From Colwellia sp. 20A7 (GTDB taxonomy: Bacteria > Pseudomonadota > Gammaproteobacteria > Enterobacterales > Alteromonadaceae): a DNA stretch of 64,000 nucleotides. The DNA lies in assembly GCF_009832865.1 (NCBI RefSeq), contig NZ_CP047130.1, forward strand, positions 4,402,001 to 4,466,000. Reading direction: 5' to 3'. Position numbers and translations under genes: made by a program. Shown piece by piece: positions 18,214 through 29,001 of the stretch. Under the pieces are notes generated by a model. That model was not told the origin of the DNA and searched no databases. It was given only the letters and a program-made list of their open reading frames with translations. How positions within the stretch are numbered: the stretch's first letter is position 1; each line of letters opens with the position of its first letter.

Positions 18214-18924
18214 ATGAATAAAAGTATTATCACCAATTTTATTGCCTTAATAAGCACTTTATTAGGCTTATATCTAGGTAATCATATTTTATATACCGTC
18301 GGGTTGTTTGCTCTATCTGGCGCAATAACTAACTGGCTTGCAATACATATGCTTTTTGAAAAAGTACCTTTATTGTATGGTTCTGGTGTAATTCCCGCTC
18401 GTTTTGAAGATTTTAAACTCGCCATTCGCCAATTAATGATGGAGCAATTTTTCACTAAGGAAAATATCGACCGCTTTTTATCAACAGGCTCTGGGGCGGC
18501 GACTAGCATTGACTTAACCAACGTTATTGAAAAAATTGACTTAACTCCTGCTTTTAATAACTTAGTTGCCGTAATAGAAAACTCATCATTCGCGCCGATG
18601 TTAGCCATGGTTGGTGGTAGCGAGGCACTTCAACCAATGAAAACGCCTTTTATAGAAAAAATGAAGGTATCAATTCAAGAGATTAGCCAAAGTGAACAGT
18701 TTACTACGCTACTGCGTGAAGAATTAGAACAGCCTGACATGATTGAAAATCTACAAGCTAAAGTCAGCGATATTATTGAAAAACGCCTTAATGAATTAAC
18801 CCCTCAGTTAGTGAAAGAAATCATTCAAGCGATGATAAAAAAACACCTAGGTTGGTTAGTCGTTTGGGGTGGCGTTTTCGGTGGTGTTATTGGTTTAATT
18901 GCAGCGCTTACCGCTAATTTTTAA
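18214..18924 (+). CDS. DUF445 family membrane protein
   Basis: A 236-residue protein with an N-terminal hydrophobic pair (about 5-25 and 28-46), GAITNWLAIHMLFEK and a GVIPARFEDFKLAIR segment typical of DUF445. A long predicted helical region follows, then a hydrophobic C-terminal anchor (about 215-233). The family's role is unknown; members sit in the inner membrane with a helical domain between anchors. The ATG follows a CGGAG. No operon partner: the next gene is 156 bp away. Confidence 0.8.
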   Translation: MNKSIITNFIALISTLLGLYLGNHILYTVGLFALSGAITNWLAIHMLFEKVPLLYGSGVIPARFEDFKLAIRQLMMEQFFTKENIDRFLSTGSGAATSIDLTNVIEKIDLTPAFNNLVAVIENSSFAPMLAMVGGSEALQPMKTPFIEKMKVSIQEISQSEQFTTLLREELEQPDMIENLQAKVSDIIEKRLNELTPQLVKEIIQAMIKKHLGWLVVWGGVFGGVIGLIAALTANF

Positions 18925-19080
18925 GCCTTATAAAAAATCTATCATGTAAAGTTAAAAAATAGTCTTAAACATTAAACAAAAATCCTTAATTTTGCTGTGA
19001 TTTTGAGCTATGCTGCTTTTTCTATTTCTGGGGTTTGCATAATCAAATTCAGCCCCGTACTTATAAGGTAAATTTCAGTC

Positions 19081-20271
19081 ATGTTTGCTAGCTTAAAAAC
19101 TTCACCTGCCGATCCTATTTTAGGTCTATTAGCTAAATATCGCGAAGATACCAACCCCAAGAAAATTGATTTGGGCGTTGGCGTTTATAAAAATGAAGCC
19201 GGTGAAACCACTGTGCTTAATTGCGTGAAAAAAGCAGAGCAACATCGTACTGATACCGAAACCAGTAAAGTTTACTTAGGCCCAACAGGCTCAACTCTTT
19301 TTAATGATGAGATGAGTAAACTTATTTTTGGTCAAGATCATAAAGTATTAAATGAGAACCGTGCTCGTACTGTTTCTACTCCAGGTGGTACCGGTGCATT
19401 GCGTGTCGCTGCTGAGTTTATTAAGTCATGTAAAGCAGGTGCGACTATTTGGGTAAGCAACCCTACATGGGCAAATCATACCGGGTTATTTGAAGCAGCT
19501 GGTTTAACGGTAAAAACCTATCCTTATTACGATTATGACAATAAAACACTAGATTTTGATGGTATGTTAGCTGCGCTTAAACAAGTTTCAGCGGACGATG
19601 CGGTGTTACTACATGCATGTTGTCATAACCCAAGCGGTATGGATTTAAACAACGAACAATGGCAACAAGTAGCAGAGGTAGCAAAATCTATTGGTTTTAC
19701 GCCAGTTATCGACATGGCATATCAAGGATTTGGTCAAGGTTTAGACGAAGATGCCTACGGTTTACGTTTAATGGCCGCATCAGTAAAAGAAATGGTAGTT
19801 TGTAGTTCTTGCTCAAAGAACTTTGGTTTATATCGTGAACGCATTGGTGCTTGTACTATTATTGGTGAATCAAGTCTACAAGCAGATATTGCCTACTCTG
19901 TCGTGTTAAGTGTGGTACGAGTTATTTATTCTATGCCTCCAGCTCACGGTGCGGCATTGGTTGAAACCATTTTAACTTCTGATGAACTACGTAATGAATG
20001 GTATGTTGAATTAGCAGAAATGCGTAATCGCATAAATGGTAACCGCCAACTTATTGTTGATAAACTAGTTGAAAATGGTGTGACTCGTGACTTTAGCTTT
20101 ATTACTAAACAAGCAGGTATGTTCTCTTTCTTAGGTATAACACCCGCGCAGGTTCAACAATTACAAGATGAATACAGCATTTACATGGTTGGCTCTAGCC
20201 GCATGAGTATTGCAGGTATTGCTAATAGCAATATTGACTACTTAGCACAATCAATTGCTAAGGTATTATAA
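19081..20271 (+). CDS. Aspartate/aromatic amino-acid aminotransferase (class I, AspC/TyrB type)
   Basis: A 396-residue PLP enzyme of the same length as E. coli AspC and clearly aligned with it by eye: SPADPILGL near the start, NLGVGVYKNE-like DLGVGVYKNE, TPGGTGALRVAAEF, HACCHNPSGMD, DMAYQGFGQGL, the PLP-binding SCSKNFGLYRER, and MPPAHGA. It moves the amino group between aspartate or an aromatic amino acid and 2-oxoglutarate. Whether it is mainly AspC or TyrB cannot be read from sequence. It has its own upstream region and is followed by two hairpins, so it is probably monocistronic. Confidence 0.92.
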   Translation: MFASLKTSPADPILGLLAKYREDTNPKKIDLGVGVYKNEAGETTVLNCVKKAEQHRTDTETSKVYLGPTGSTLFNDEMSKLIFGQDHKVLNENRARTVSTPGGTGALRVAAEFIKSCKAGATIWVSNPTWANHTGLFEAAGLTVKTYPYYDYDNKTLDFDGMLAALKQVSADDAVLLHACCHNPSGMDLNNEQWQQVAEVAKSIGFTPVIDMAYQGFGQGLDEDAYGLRLMAASVKEMVVCSSCSKNFGLYRERIGACTIIGESSLQADIAYSVVLSVVRVIYSMPPAHGAALVETILTSDELRNEWYVELAEMRNRINGNRQLIVDKLVENGVTRDFSFITKQAGMFSFLGITPAQVQQLQDEYSIYMVGSSRMSIAGIANSNIDYLAQSIAKVL

Positions 20272-20276
20272 GTAAA

Positions 20277-20350
20277 ACGATAAATTATTTTTTATCGTCA
20301 AGGCTAGGTTTTTTTTATTCTAATAGAGTAAAATAAAGCTTAGCCTTTTT
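20277..20350 (+). terminator. Terminator hairpins between the aminotransferase gene and gmk
   Basis: A perfect 8-bp A/T-rich stem (20277-20284 with 20291-20298) begins 5 bp after the stop codon. A second pairing, 20300-20306 with 20341-20347, is followed by a T run. Confidence 0.6.
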
Positions 20351-20424
20351 TATTCAAGGCATATTGAATCTTGTATGTATTTTTTCATTTAACTTCTATC
20401 CCATAAAAAACAAAGGAAAACATT

Positions 20425-21057
20425 GTGACGGCTTCTGGTAACTTATTTATTCTTTCAGCTCCAAGTGGTGCAGGTAAATCTAGCTTAATTAAAGCACTAC
20501 TTGAACAAGGCAAAGAAAAACCATCAAGACCCATGCAAGTTTCTGTTTCGCATACAACTCGGGCACCTCGTCCTGGTGAAAATAATGGCGAGCATTATCA
20601 TTTTGTTTCTGTAGAAAACTTTAAAACTCAACTTAAACAAAATGCTTTTTACGAATATGCCGAAGTGTTCGGTAATTATTATGGCACTTCAGAAGCCGCT
20701 ATTGATGCTCAACTTGCTCAAGGTATTGATGTATTTCTTGATATCGACTGGCAAGGCGCACAGCAAGTACGAATGAAAAAGCCATCAGTCACCACGATAT
20801 TTATTAGCCCGCCATCTCGACAAGAATTGGAAAGCCGCTTACGTGGTCGTGGTCAAGATAGCGAAGAAATTATCACTAGTCGTATGGCTCAAGCACAACA
20901 AGAATGCTCTCATTTTCAAGAGTTTGATTACATAGTGATTAATGATGATTTCCAACAAGCATTAGCGGATCTCACTACAATCGTAAATAACCAACGCTTA
21001 AAGTGCAGCCAACAAATGGTTCAGCATAAAACATTACTTGATGAGCTAGTGGATTAA
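20425..21057 (+). CDS. gmk: Guanylate kinase
   Basis: A 210-residue nucleotide kinase converting GMP and ATP to GDP and ADP. The P-loop is [11 protein letters not shown] (about 7-17), followed by the GMP-binding region [21 protein letters not shown] and [12 protein letters not shown]. The start is GTG at 20425, preceded by AAAGGA at proper distance; no in-frame ATG fits the family N terminus. It begins the conserved gmk-rpoZ-spoT-trmH-recG order, which links guanine-nucleotide supply to ppGpp metabolism. A gap of about 100 bp with a weak hairpin separates it from rpoZ. Confidence 0.97.
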   Translation: MTASGNLFILSAPSGAGKSSLIKALLEQGKEKPSRPMQVSVSHTTRAPRPGENNGEHYHFVSVENFKTQLKQNAFYEYAEVFGNYYGTSEAAIDAQLAQGIDVFLDIDWQGAQQVRMKKPSVTTIFISPPSRQELESRLRGRGQDSEEIITSRMAQAQQECSHFQEFDYIVINDDFQQALADLTTIVNNQRLKCSQQMVQHKTLLDELVD

Positions 21058-21159
21058 TAACGGGAAAATTTCTATCTCAGCAAGGCTTTTGCTTGCTAAA
21101 TGACCTCGCACTGCGTAAAATGCAGCGCTATTTTATGAATTTTAAGTTGGAGTGACCAC

Positions 21160-21447
21160 ATGGCTCGCGTAACTGTTGAAGATGCCGTAGAAAAAGTCGG
21201 TAATCGTTTTGATTTGGTGTTAGTCGCATCACGTCGTGCTCGTCAAATTGCAACTGGCGGTAAAACACCTTTAGTTGATATTGAAAATGACAAACCAACG
21301 GTATTAGCTTTGCGTGAAATCGAAGCGGGTTTAATCACCACTGATGTAATGGATTCCTCAGATCGCCAACAACAGATTCAGCAAGATACTGCTGAGTTAG
21401 ATGCTGTTGCTGCAATTGTGGGTAGTCAAACACAAGAATTAGGTTAA
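21160..21447 (+). CDS. rpoZ: RNA polymerase omega subunit
   Basis: A 95-residue omega subunit, which helps fold and assemble the beta' subunit and forms part of a ppGpp site in proteobacterial polymerase. [20 protein letters not shown] and the [12 protein letters not shown] stretch are characteristic, as is [10 protein letters not shown]. The ATG follows TTGGAG. It is followed by a strong intrinsic terminator, so spoT probably has additional promoter input. Confidence 0.97.
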   Translation: MARVTVEDAVEKVGNRFDLVLVASRRARQIATGGKTPLVDIENDKPTVLALREIEAGLITTDVMDSSDRQQQIQQDTAELDAVAAIVGSQTQELG

Positions 21448-21486
21448 AATAAAACTTATTTAGTTTGTTTTTAACCCACTTGAAAG

Positions 21487-21520
21487 CGCGTAACCTATTC
21501 TTTAATAGTTACGCGTTTTT
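21487..21520 (+). terminator. Intrinsic terminator after rpoZ
   Basis: A 12-bp stem with one bulged base (21487-21499 with 21504-21515), 4-nt loop and a following T run. It splits the gmk-rpoZ part from spoT. Confidence 0.8.
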
Positions 21521-21594
21521 TATTGCTTTGCATTTGCCGTAAAGCCACGTATTCTAATAAATCAAGCTGTTTTAACATGAATTTGGAGTGATAG

Positions 21595-23703
21595 GTGTAT
21601 CTATTTGAACCATTAAAAGAATTAAGCTCAACCTATCTATCAAAAGTACAAGTTGATTTGCTTAAACATGCCTATATCGTGGCACGAGAAGCCCATGACG
21701 GACAAATGCGCTCTAGCGGTGACCCATATATTACCCATCCTGTAGCTGTTGCGCTTAATTTAGCTCACATGCATTTAGATCATGAAACCTTAATGGCGGC
21801 ATTACTTCATGATGTAATAGAAGATACGCCAGTCACTAAAGATGAATTAGCTGAGTTATTTGGCCATACGGTGGCAGAACTAGTTGAAGGTGTTAGTAAA
21901 CTAGACAAATTAAAGTTTGATAACAAAGAAGAAATGCAAGCGGAAAACTTTCGCAAAATGGTACTCGCCATGGTGCAAGATATTCGTGTTATCTTAATAA
22001 AATTAGCTGATAGAACACATAATATGCGCACATTGGGCTCACTAAGACCCGATAAGCGCCGTCGTATTGCCCGAGAAACACTTGAAATATATGCCCCAAT
22101 CGCCAATCGCCTTGGTATTCATGACATAAAAAATGAATTAGAGCTATTAGGATTCCAGGCGCTTTACCCGATGCGCTCAAGAGCACTTAAATCAGCAGTA
22201 AAAAGTGCCCGCGGTAATCGAAAAGCAATTATTGATAATATTCAAGAAGAAGCGGGTGCTCGATTAAAAGAAAGTAATATTTCAGCACAAATTTTAGGGC
22301 GCGAAAAACACTTATATTCTATTTATCGTAAAATGCTGAATAAAGAGTTAATGTTTAATGAAGTTATGGATATATACGCTTTTCGCGTTATTGTTGACGA
22401 CAGCATTGACGATTGCTATCGCGCTTTAGGTGCCATGCATAACTTATTTAAGCCAATAGAAGGCCGATTTAAAGATTATATAGCTATCCCTAAAACAAAT
22501 GGCTATCGCTCACTGCACACTTCACTTATTGGGCCACATGGTATTCCAGTAGAAGTGCAAATTCGTACCAAAGATATGGATCAAATGGCAGACAAAGGCG
22601 TAGCAGCACATTGGCTATACAAAGAAGGTAGTGATCAATCCGACACTACGGCACAAATGAAAGCTCGACGTTGGATGCAAAGTTTATTAGAACTGCAACA
22701 AAGTGCTGGTAGCTCATTTGAATTTATTGAAAACGTTAAGTCAGATCTTTTCCCTGAAGAAATTTATGTATTTACCCCAGAAGGTCGTATTATCGAACTT
22801 CCTATGGGCGCGACAGCCGTTGATTTTGCCTACGCAGTTCATACTGACATAGGTAACTCTTGTGTTGGTGTTAAAGTTGATCGCAAGCCTTACCCTATGA
22901 GCCAGCCGCTAGATTCAGGCCAAACAATTGAGGTAATTACTTCAGCTGCAGCAAGACCGAATGCAACTTGGCTAAACTTTGTTGTTACTGCAAAAGCAAG
23001 ATTACAAATCAGAACTTATCTTCGTAGCCGCGAACAAACCGAATCTAAAACATTGGGTAGTCGCTTATTAAGCCATGCCTTAGGCAAAGTGAAGCTTGAG
23101 AATATCAGTAAAGATAAAATCGCAGAAGTTGTTAAGCAAAGTGGTAATAAGTCCTTTGATGAATTACTCACTAATATAGGTTTAGGTAATGCATTAAGTA
23201 TTGGTATTGCCAGACGCTTAACCGATGAATTCACAGAAGACAGTGAACTTCCGCCGGTTACACACAAAGCAAAAATGCCAATAAAAGGCACCGAAGGCAT
23301 GTTAGTTAGTTATGGTAAATGTTGTCGTCCAATTCCAGGCGATGTCATTCTAGCTTACCTTAGCCCAGGTAAAGGTTTAATGGTACATCAGCAAGGTTGT
23401 CGTAATATTAAAGGGCACGAGCCAGGTGCTTTATTCCCAGTGAAATGGGATAAAGATATAGACAAAGAGTTTATTGCTAAGCTAAGAATTGAAATTATTA
23501 ACCACCAAGGTTCACTTGCAATGCTAACCACTGTTATTGCTAAATGTGGATCAAATATCAATAGCTTAAATTCAGGTGAAAAAGAAGCTGGGTTATATGT
23601 AATGGATCTAGAAATCACCTGTCGTGATAGAATTCATTTAGCCGATATTATTCGTAAAATAAAAGTGATGGTGCATGTACAACGCGTCATTCGAAATAAA
23701 TAG
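21595..23703 (+). CDS. spoT: Bifunctional (p)ppGpp synthase/hydrolase SpoT
   Basis: A 702-residue stringent-response enzyme, the same length as E. coli SpoT. The N-terminal HD hydrolase domain is intact ([33 protein letters not shown]). The synthetase domain (about 240-350) includes YSIYRKM and [22 protein letters not shown] domain (about 388-447) starts [12 protein letters not shown], and a helical region and C-terminal ACT domain (about 625-700) follow. The intact HD motif separates it from RelA, whose hydrolase is dead. The start is GTG at 21595 with GGAG six bases upstream. It is followed after 20 bp by ridA. Confidence 0.97.
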   Translation: MYLFEPLKELSSTYLSKVQVDLLKHAYIVAREAHDGQMRSSGDPYITHPVAVALNLAHMHLDHETLMAALLHDVIEDTPVTKDELAELFGHTVAELVEGVSKLDKLKFDNKEEMQAENFRKMVLAMVQDIRVILIKLADRTHNMRTLGSLRPDKRRRIARETLEIYAPIANRLGIHDIKNELELLGFQALYPMRSRALKSAVKSARGNRKAIIDNIQEEAGARLKESNISAQILGREKHLYSIYRKMLNKELMFNEVMDIYAFRVIVDDSIDDCYRALGAMHNLFKPIEGRFKDYIAIPKTNGYRSLHTSLIGPHGIPVEVQIRTKDMDQMADKGVAAHWLYKEGSDQSDTTAQMKARRWMQSLLELQQSAGSSFEFIENVKSDLFPEEIYVFTPEGRIIELPMGATAVDFAYAVHTDIGNSCVGVKVDRKPYPMSQPLDSGQTIEVITSAAARPNATWLNFVVTAKARLQIRTYLRSREQTESKTLGSRLLSHALGKVKLENISKDKIAEVVKQSGNKSFDELLTNIGLGNALSIGIARRLTDEFTEDSELPPVTHKAKMPIKGTEGMLVSYGKCCRPIPGDVILAYLSPGKGLMVHQQGCRNIKGHEPGALFPVKWDKDIDKEFIAKLRIEIINHQGSLAMLTTVIAKCGSNINSLNSGEKEAGLYVMDLEITCRDRIHLADIIRKIKVMVHVQRVIRNK

Positions 23704-23723
23704 ATATAAGTAAAGGAAATATA

Positions 23724-24113
23724 ATGAAAAGCATCATCTCAACAGATCAAGCACCTAGTGCGATTGGTACATACAGCCAAGCGGTTAAAGTCAACAATAC
23801 TGTTTATTTGTCAGGACAAATCCCGCTTATCCCTGAAACAATGGAAGTTATTGAAGGCGGCTTTAGCGAGCAAACTGAGCAAGTATTCAAAAACTTATCT
23901 GCAGTATGTGAAGCGGCTGGTGGTTGTATCAACGATATGGTGAAAGTAAATATTTTCATGACCGATTTAAGTAACTTTGCAACGGTTAACGAGATTATGG
24001 CAACATATTTTCAAAAACCTTACCCTGCTCGCGCAGCAATTCAAATTTCAAAATTACCTAAAAATGTTGACATTGAAATCGATGGGATTATGGAATTACC
24101 TAGCTTAAGCTAA
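23724..24113 (+). CDS. ridA: RidA family reactive-intermediate deaminase
   Basis: A 129-residue RidA/YjgF/TdcF protein, which hydrolyses reactive enamine/imine intermediates such as 2-aminoacrylate. Family features are [21 protein letters not shown] (near the N terminus), NIFMTDL, and the C-terminal [21 protein letters not shown] with the Arg that binds the substrate carboxylate. It lies 20 bp after spoT with a good AAAGGAAA ribosome binding site, so it belongs to the spoT transcript, as in other gammaproteobacteria of this group. Confidence 0.95.
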   Translation: MKSIISTDQAPSAIGTYSQAVKVNNTVYLSGQIPLIPETMEVIEGGFSEQTEQVFKNLSAVCEAAGGCINDMVKVNIFMTDLSNFATVNEIMATYFQKPYPARAAIQISKLPKNVDIEIDGIMELPSLS

Positions 24114-24193
24114 AGTATTCGCTATAAATCAAATTTAGCCTAACTGACTGTATCTCGTCTGTTTAGAATTACAACTTTATTATTTGAAAAATT

Positions 24194-24901
24194 ATGACTC
24201 CAGAAAGACTTCAACGTATTAATACCATGCTAGATAAACGCCAACCAGACCTTACTGTTTGTATGGAAGGTGTGCATAAAACCCATAATCTAGCAGCCGT
24301 TGTGCGTACTTGTGACGCCGTTGGCGTAAGCGATGTACATGCTGTTTGGAAAAGTGAAGAAGCAGAAGTTCGTGGTGGTAGCGCCGCTGGTAGTCAAAAC
24401 TGGATTGATGTTCATAATTATCATCAAACTGCTGAAGCTATTGCTGCTTTAAAAGCACAAGGTATGCAAGTACTGGTTACTAATTTATCTGATACTGCCG
24501 TTGATTACCGTGAAGTTGATTATACTAAACCGACTGCTATTATTTTAGGGCAAGAAAAATTTGGCGCATCGAAAGCTGCACTTGAATTGGCTGACCAAGA
24601 TATTATGATTCCAATGGTTGGCATGGTGCAATCTCTTAACGTTTCTGTTGCTTGTTCAGTTGTCTTATATGAAGCTCAACGTCAGAGACAAATGGCAGGA
24701 ATGTATAATACTCCTCGTTTGAGTAATGAAAGACGTCAACGCACATTGTTTGAAGGTGGACACCCAATTTTTGCTGAAGCTTGTCAACGTAAAGGCTTAC
24801 CTTATCCTGAAATTGATATTGAAGGACAAATTATTGCTAATGACGATTGGTGGCAAAAAATGCAAATGAACAAAAAAGCTTGGCAACATATTGATGACTA
24901 A
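24194..24901 (+). CDS. trmH: tRNA (guanosine(18)-2'-O)-methyltransferase
   Basis: A 235-residue SPOUT methyltransferase that makes Gm18 in the tRNA D-loop using S-adenosylmethionine. Visible motifs: NLAAVVRTCDAVGV (motif 1), IILGQEKFGAS (motif 2) and IPMVGMVQSLNVSVACSVVLYEA (motif 3, the knotted SAM site). The C-terminal extension is as in E. coli TrmH. Gene order between spoT/ridA and recG supports the name. The ribosome binding site is weak. Confidence 0.95.
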   Translation: MTPERLQRINTMLDKRQPDLTVCMEGVHKTHNLAAVVRTCDAVGVSDVHAVWKSEEAEVRGGSAAGSQNWIDVHNYHQTAEAIAALKAQGMQVLVTNLSDTAVDYREVDYTKPTAIILGQEKFGASKAALELADQDIMIPMVGMVQSLNVSVACSVVLYEAQRQRQMAGMYNTPRLSNERRQRTLFEGGHPIFAEACQRKGLPYPEIDIEGQIIANDDWWQKMQMNKKAWQHIDD

Positions 24902-24922
24902 ACACTAGAAACTGCCACTATA

Positions 24923-27010
24923 ATGGAAGCACTCACTCAATTATCACAAGTCGCCCTATCTACTCTTAAAGGTGTAGGGCCAAGTATGACAGGCAAACTT
25001 GAAAGAATAGGTTTGCTGTCAGTGCAAGATCTATTATTTCATTTACCACTGCGTTATGAAGATAGAACAAGAATAAGCACTATTCGAGACTGCTTACCTG
25101 GTACACATACCAATATTATCGGTGACATCACGGATAGCCAAATAACGCACGGTAAACGCCGTATGTTGGTGGTAACCTTAAACGATGGCACCAGTGATCT
25201 TCAACTTTGTTTTTTCAGTTTTTCTGCTAGTCTAAAAAACAGCCTTAGTATAGGTCGAACTATTCGTTGTTATGGCGAAATAAAACGAGGGCCACGCGGT
25301 TATCAAATAGTACACCCTGAATACAAATCACTTGATGACGATAGAGCGTTAACACCGGCAGAAGAAACCTTAACCCCGGTTTATCCAACAACTGACGGTT
25401 TAAAGCAAATTTCACTTCGTAATTTAACCGACCAAGCACTTATTCGCTTACAACGTGGGCAAGTAGAAGAGTTATTACCAACAACATTGTTTGACGAAAA
25501 GTATTCCCTCGCGCAAGCACTCGCTATTATTCATCGTCCACCGCCAGAAACTTCTACTAGCGAACTTGAAAACGGTAAACATCCTGCACAAGTTAGGTTA
25601 ATTAAAGAAGAATTACTCGCTCACAATTTGAGTATGTTAAAACTTAGAAAAAACAGTGATGTTCACCAAGCAATAGCACTTAAAAACAACAAAAAAGTAG
25701 CAGACGCATTCTTAAAAACACTGCCTTTTTCACCCACTAATGCCCAGGCACGCGTGGTAAAGGAAATAAAAGAAGATTTAGCCAAAGCGCAGCCTATGAT
25801 GCGTTTAGTACAAGGGGATGTTGGTTCAGGTAAAACGCTTGTTGCAGCATTGGCAGCGCTAGATGCAATCAAACAGGGCTATCAAGTCGCGTTAATGGCA
25901 CCTACAGAGATTTTAGCTGAACAACACGCCATTAACTTTGCTAATTGGTTTAACCCGCTAGAAATCACTGTAGGTTGGTTAGCAGGTACAACAAAAGCTA
26001 AAGCGAGACGGTTAGCATTAGAAAAAATAGCCAGTGGCGAAATGCAAATGGTTATAGGCACCCATGCCCTTTTTCAAGCTGAGGTGATTTTTAGTAAATT
26101 AGTGCTGATTATTATTGATGAACAACACAAATTTGGCGTACATCAACGGTTATCCTTACGAGAAAAAGGCGTATTTGATAATAACTATCCTCATCAATTG
26201 ATTATGACGGCTACGCCTATTCCAAGAACCTTAGCCATGACCGCTTATGCAGATTTAGATACCTCAGTTATTGATGAATTACCACCTGGGCGTACTCCTA
26301 TCAATACCGTTGCCTTGCCCGACACACGTCGAGATAATGTAATTGAACGTATACGTGAAGGCTGTGTTAATGATAATCGCCAAGCTTATTGGGTGTGTAC
26401 ACTAATTGAAGAATCGGAAGTTTTACAATGCCAAGCGGCTGAAGATACTGCTATTCATTTGACAGAGCAATTACCAGAGTTAAAAGTAGGCTTAGTCCAT
26501 GGACGAATGAAAGCCGATGAAAAACAGTCAGTGATGGATGACTTTAAAGCCGGTAAAACCCACTTACTTATCGCGACAACCGTCATTGAAGTTGGCGTAG
26601 ATGTACCAAATGCCAGCTTAATGGTGATAGAAAATCCTGAACGTTTAGGTTTAGCACAATTACATCAACTAAGAGGACGTGTAGGACGTGGGTCGGTCGC
26701 TTCTCACTGCGTATTACTCTATAAAGCCCCTCTTTCAAAAACAGCAACTAAACGCTTAGCCGTATTAAGAGAAAGTAATGATGGTTTTGTTATTGCTGAA
26801 AAAGATTTAGAAATTAGAGGGCCAGGCGAATTACTTGGCACACGTCAAACTGGCTTAGCTGAATTGAGAATTGCCGATTTAATACGTGATGGCTATCTGA
26901 TCCCTGAAATTAAGCAAAAAGCTTACTTATTATCACGTCAAAATCCTGAGTGTGCCCAAGCACTTATCCAGCGATGGCTTGGTAATAAAGAGCGTTATTC
27001 AAACGCATAA
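24923..27010 (+). CDS. recG: ATP-dependent DNA helicase RecG
   Basis: A 695-residue branched-DNA translocase that regresses stalled forks and processes Holliday junctions and R-loops. The N-terminal wedge domain contains LKGVGPSMTGKLERIG and an OB-fold (GDITDSQITHGKRRM). The superfamily 2 motor follows: Walker A GDVGSGKTLVA (about 299-309), DEQHKFGV (Walker B variant, about 399), TATPIPRTLAMT, and C-terminal TTVIEVGVDVPNAS and QLRGRVGRG. Length equals the usual size. It starts 21 bp after trmH and ends the cluster. Confidence 0.97.
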   Translation: MEALTQLSQVALSTLKGVGPSMTGKLERIGLLSVQDLLFHLPLRYEDRTRISTIRDCLPGTHTNIIGDITDSQITHGKRRMLVVTLNDGTSDLQLCFFSFSASLKNSLSIGRTIRCYGEIKRGPRGYQIVHPEYKSLDDDRALTPAEETLTPVYPTTDGLKQISLRNLTDQALIRLQRGQVEELLPTTLFDEKYSLAQALAIIHRPPPETSTSELENGKHPAQVRLIKEELLAHNLSMLKLRKNSDVHQAIALKNNKKVADAFLKTLPFSPTNAQARVVKEIKEDLAKAQPMMRLVQGDVGSGKTLVAALAALDAIKQGYQVALMAPTEILAEQHAINFANWFNPLEITVGWLAGTTKAKARRLALEKIASGEMQMVIGTHALFQAEVIFSKLVLIIIDEQHKFGVHQRLSLREKGVFDNNYPHQLIMTATPIPRTLAMTAYADLDTSVIDELPPGRTPINTVALPDTRRDNVIERIREGCVNDNRQAYWVCTLIEESEVLQCQAAEDTAIHLTEQLPELKVGLVHGRMKADEKQSVMDDFKAGKTHLLIATTVIEVGVDVPNASLMVIENPERLGLAQLHQLRGRVGRGSVASHCVLLYKAPLSKTATKRLAVLRESNDGFVIAEKDLEIRGPGELLGTRQTGLAELRIADLIRDGYLIPEIKQKAYLLSRQNPECAQALIQRWLGNKERYSNA

Positions 27011-27489
27011 AACATTCCCGTTTATAGCTCTTATAATAAATTTACCTCTCACTCCGAGTCATGCTAACCGAGCTCGCCAAGCGCAATAAAAAAATTTAGT
27101 CTTCATTCTAAGACCAATCTCACTAGCTATGTGATCATTTATACTTGCTGAAATCACCAACGACATCGTTATTTATTTAATAATTAGAACGACTAGTTAT
27201 TGAAATAAATGCCTTGTATTTGACAATTTTTTCTACGTATATAATTATTCACTTAATTAATGAAACTGGTTTAACGTTAGCTTTGGTGCTTGGTAAGCCT
27301 GTTTTAAAAAACAAAAATAATGCCAATCTATAAATAGATTGGCAATAAACATGAAACACTCAAGAATCATAATGGTGTAATTAATAAGAACTTATTACAC
27401 CCTAAAAACTTTCAAATTAATTTCAAAATTAACTTCAAAATCTCCAGCACAGCCAAAAATTTCAGCTGTACTTTCAACACCCAAATAAA
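27011..27489. other. Intergenic region with a minus-strand terminator
   Basis: No gene is supported in these 479 bases. A perfect 10-bp hairpin (27321-27330 with 27335-27344, TAAA loop) is followed on the minus strand by a T-rich run, making it a good terminator for the permease gene that ends at 27490. An imperfect hairpin lies at about 27373-27401. Confidence 0.6.
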
Positions 27490-29001
27490 TTAGTGGCGGA
27501 AACTAGGAATTAATGCAGGAATACCTGGTAGTAAGCCTACCAAGGCCATTACTGTGGTTAATAAGATAAACATCACCCCAGGAATAATCCAACGATTCAT
27601 TTTACTTAATTCTGAACTACGTTCTTTACAGCCAATTAAGCCAAGGTTATCAAGTAATATAGTAAGTGCCCAACCAAAAGCAGGGTTAACAAGTGCAGAA
27701 GAGAACACAACAATTGCCGCTGATTGAGTAGTTTTACCCTCACGCGTCATTTCCATGCCAGCTTCAAGTAGCGGAATAAATACACCCACGATTAATGCTA
27801 CACATAGTACAGGTTGCCATATTGCTAAATCCATAGGGTAACCCCATACACCAGCAATTACACAGAATAAAGCTGTTAGTAAAGCGCCAGCAGGAATTGG
27901 ACGTTTAGCAATAGCGGCAGGTACCATATAAGTACCCCATGATGAAGCAAAGTTAGCGCCACCTAAAATAGAACCAAATGTTTGGCGAATAGAAGCACTT
28001 ACCATAGTATCGTCAATATTCATTTGTACTTTTTCAGTGCGTTCTGGGTAACTAATTTTTTGGAATACTTGATGACCCAAGAAATCAGGAGACCACATAG
28101 CTACCGCTAAAATAGCAAATGGTAGTACAACAACAAAGCTTTCTATTGTTGGTAAACCAAGCATCCAACCAGTATCCTCACCCCACCAATACATTGGATT
28201 CATGTTCGGTAAACCAGGACTAGTTACAAATTCAAACGGTGCGCCTAAAGCAAAAGCAAGTGTGCCGCCTAATATGCAACTCAACGGTACTGCTAACCAA
28301 CGTTTTCCTTTATGCTCAAGTAATGCATACAGTAAAATAGTACTAAAAATGACTACAAAAGGAATGTGTGTCATACCAATGTCTTCACCCCAAGCGAACA
28401 TCTTTTTAACTTGTGAAATGGTACCCACAAACCCAAGATACAGTAATAGTCCACCACAAACCCCTTTACTCGTCAGGTTTGCCAGCATACTACCACCTTT
28501 ACTAATGGCTAAGATCAAACCAAAGACACCAATGAGTAAACCAAACGCCATCGGGTGACCACCCGCAGCAACCACAATAGGGATAAGAGGAATTAATGGA
28601 CCATGTGTACCAGCTAAGTTAGCTGTAGGTAGTAAAAAACCAGAGAAAAGAACAATAAAAATAGCTGCAATTAACAATTCATAACGTACATTTTCTAATA
28701 CGAATCCGTCACCTAGTCCAAGAGGTGCAGCAAAAGTTGCAGCAATTGCACCCACCATAACCACTTTACCAATAGTAGCGGCCATTGCCGGTATACTATC
28801 TTCGAGTTCAAATCGGTAATCTCTAAAAGGTAAATTAGGTCTCCAGCGTTTAGGCGACATAATTTGTAATTCGTGTTCTAAGTATTCATCTCGTGTATTA
28901 AATGATGAACTAGGCTTATGCTGTTGCTCATAATTCAGTTCATCACTATTTATTGGGGGCTGTGTTTTCTTATCAGGTATGGATTTAGACGTTTGGTCCA
29001 T
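27490..29001 (-). CDS. Putative membrane permease (DUF3360-type)
   Basis: A 503-residue protein with a soluble N-terminal stretch of about 75 residues and then about 11-13 membrane segments. The conserved-looking N-terminal part RWRPNLPFRDYRFELED, TIGKVVMVGAI, and THGPLIPLIPIVVAAGGHP resemble the DUF3360 family of uncharacterised permeases, which I place near the purine/uracil (NCS2-like) transporters; the substrate is unknown. The ATG at 29001 is chosen because AAAGGA lies at correct distance; an in-frame GTG at 29019 overlaps that ribosome binding site and is unlikely. It is a single-gene unit. Confidence 0.65.
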   Translation of the reverse strand: MDQTSKSIPDKKTQPPINSDELNYEQQHKPSSSFNTRDEYLEHELQIMSPKRWRPNLPFRDYRFELEDSIPAMAATIGKVVMVGAIAATFAAPLGLGDGFVLENVRYELLIAAIFIVLFSGFLLPTANLAGTHGPLIPLIPIVVAAGGHPMAFGLLIGVFGLILAISKGGSMLANLTSKGVCGGLLLYLGFVGTISQVKKMFAWGEDIGMTHIPFVVIFSTILLYALLEHKGKRWLAVPLSCILGGTLAFALGAPFEFVTSPGLPNMNPMYWWGEDTGWMLGLPTIESFVVVLPFAILAVAMWSPDFLGHQVFQKISYPERTEKVQMNIDDTMVSASIRQTFGSILGGANFASSWGTYMVPAAIAKRPIPAGALLTALFCVIAGVWGYPMDLAIWQPVLCVALIVGVFIPLLEAGMEMTREGKTTQSAAIVVFSSALVNPAFGWALTILLDNLGLIGCKERSSELSKMNRWIIPGVMFILLTTVMALVGLLPGIPALIPSFRH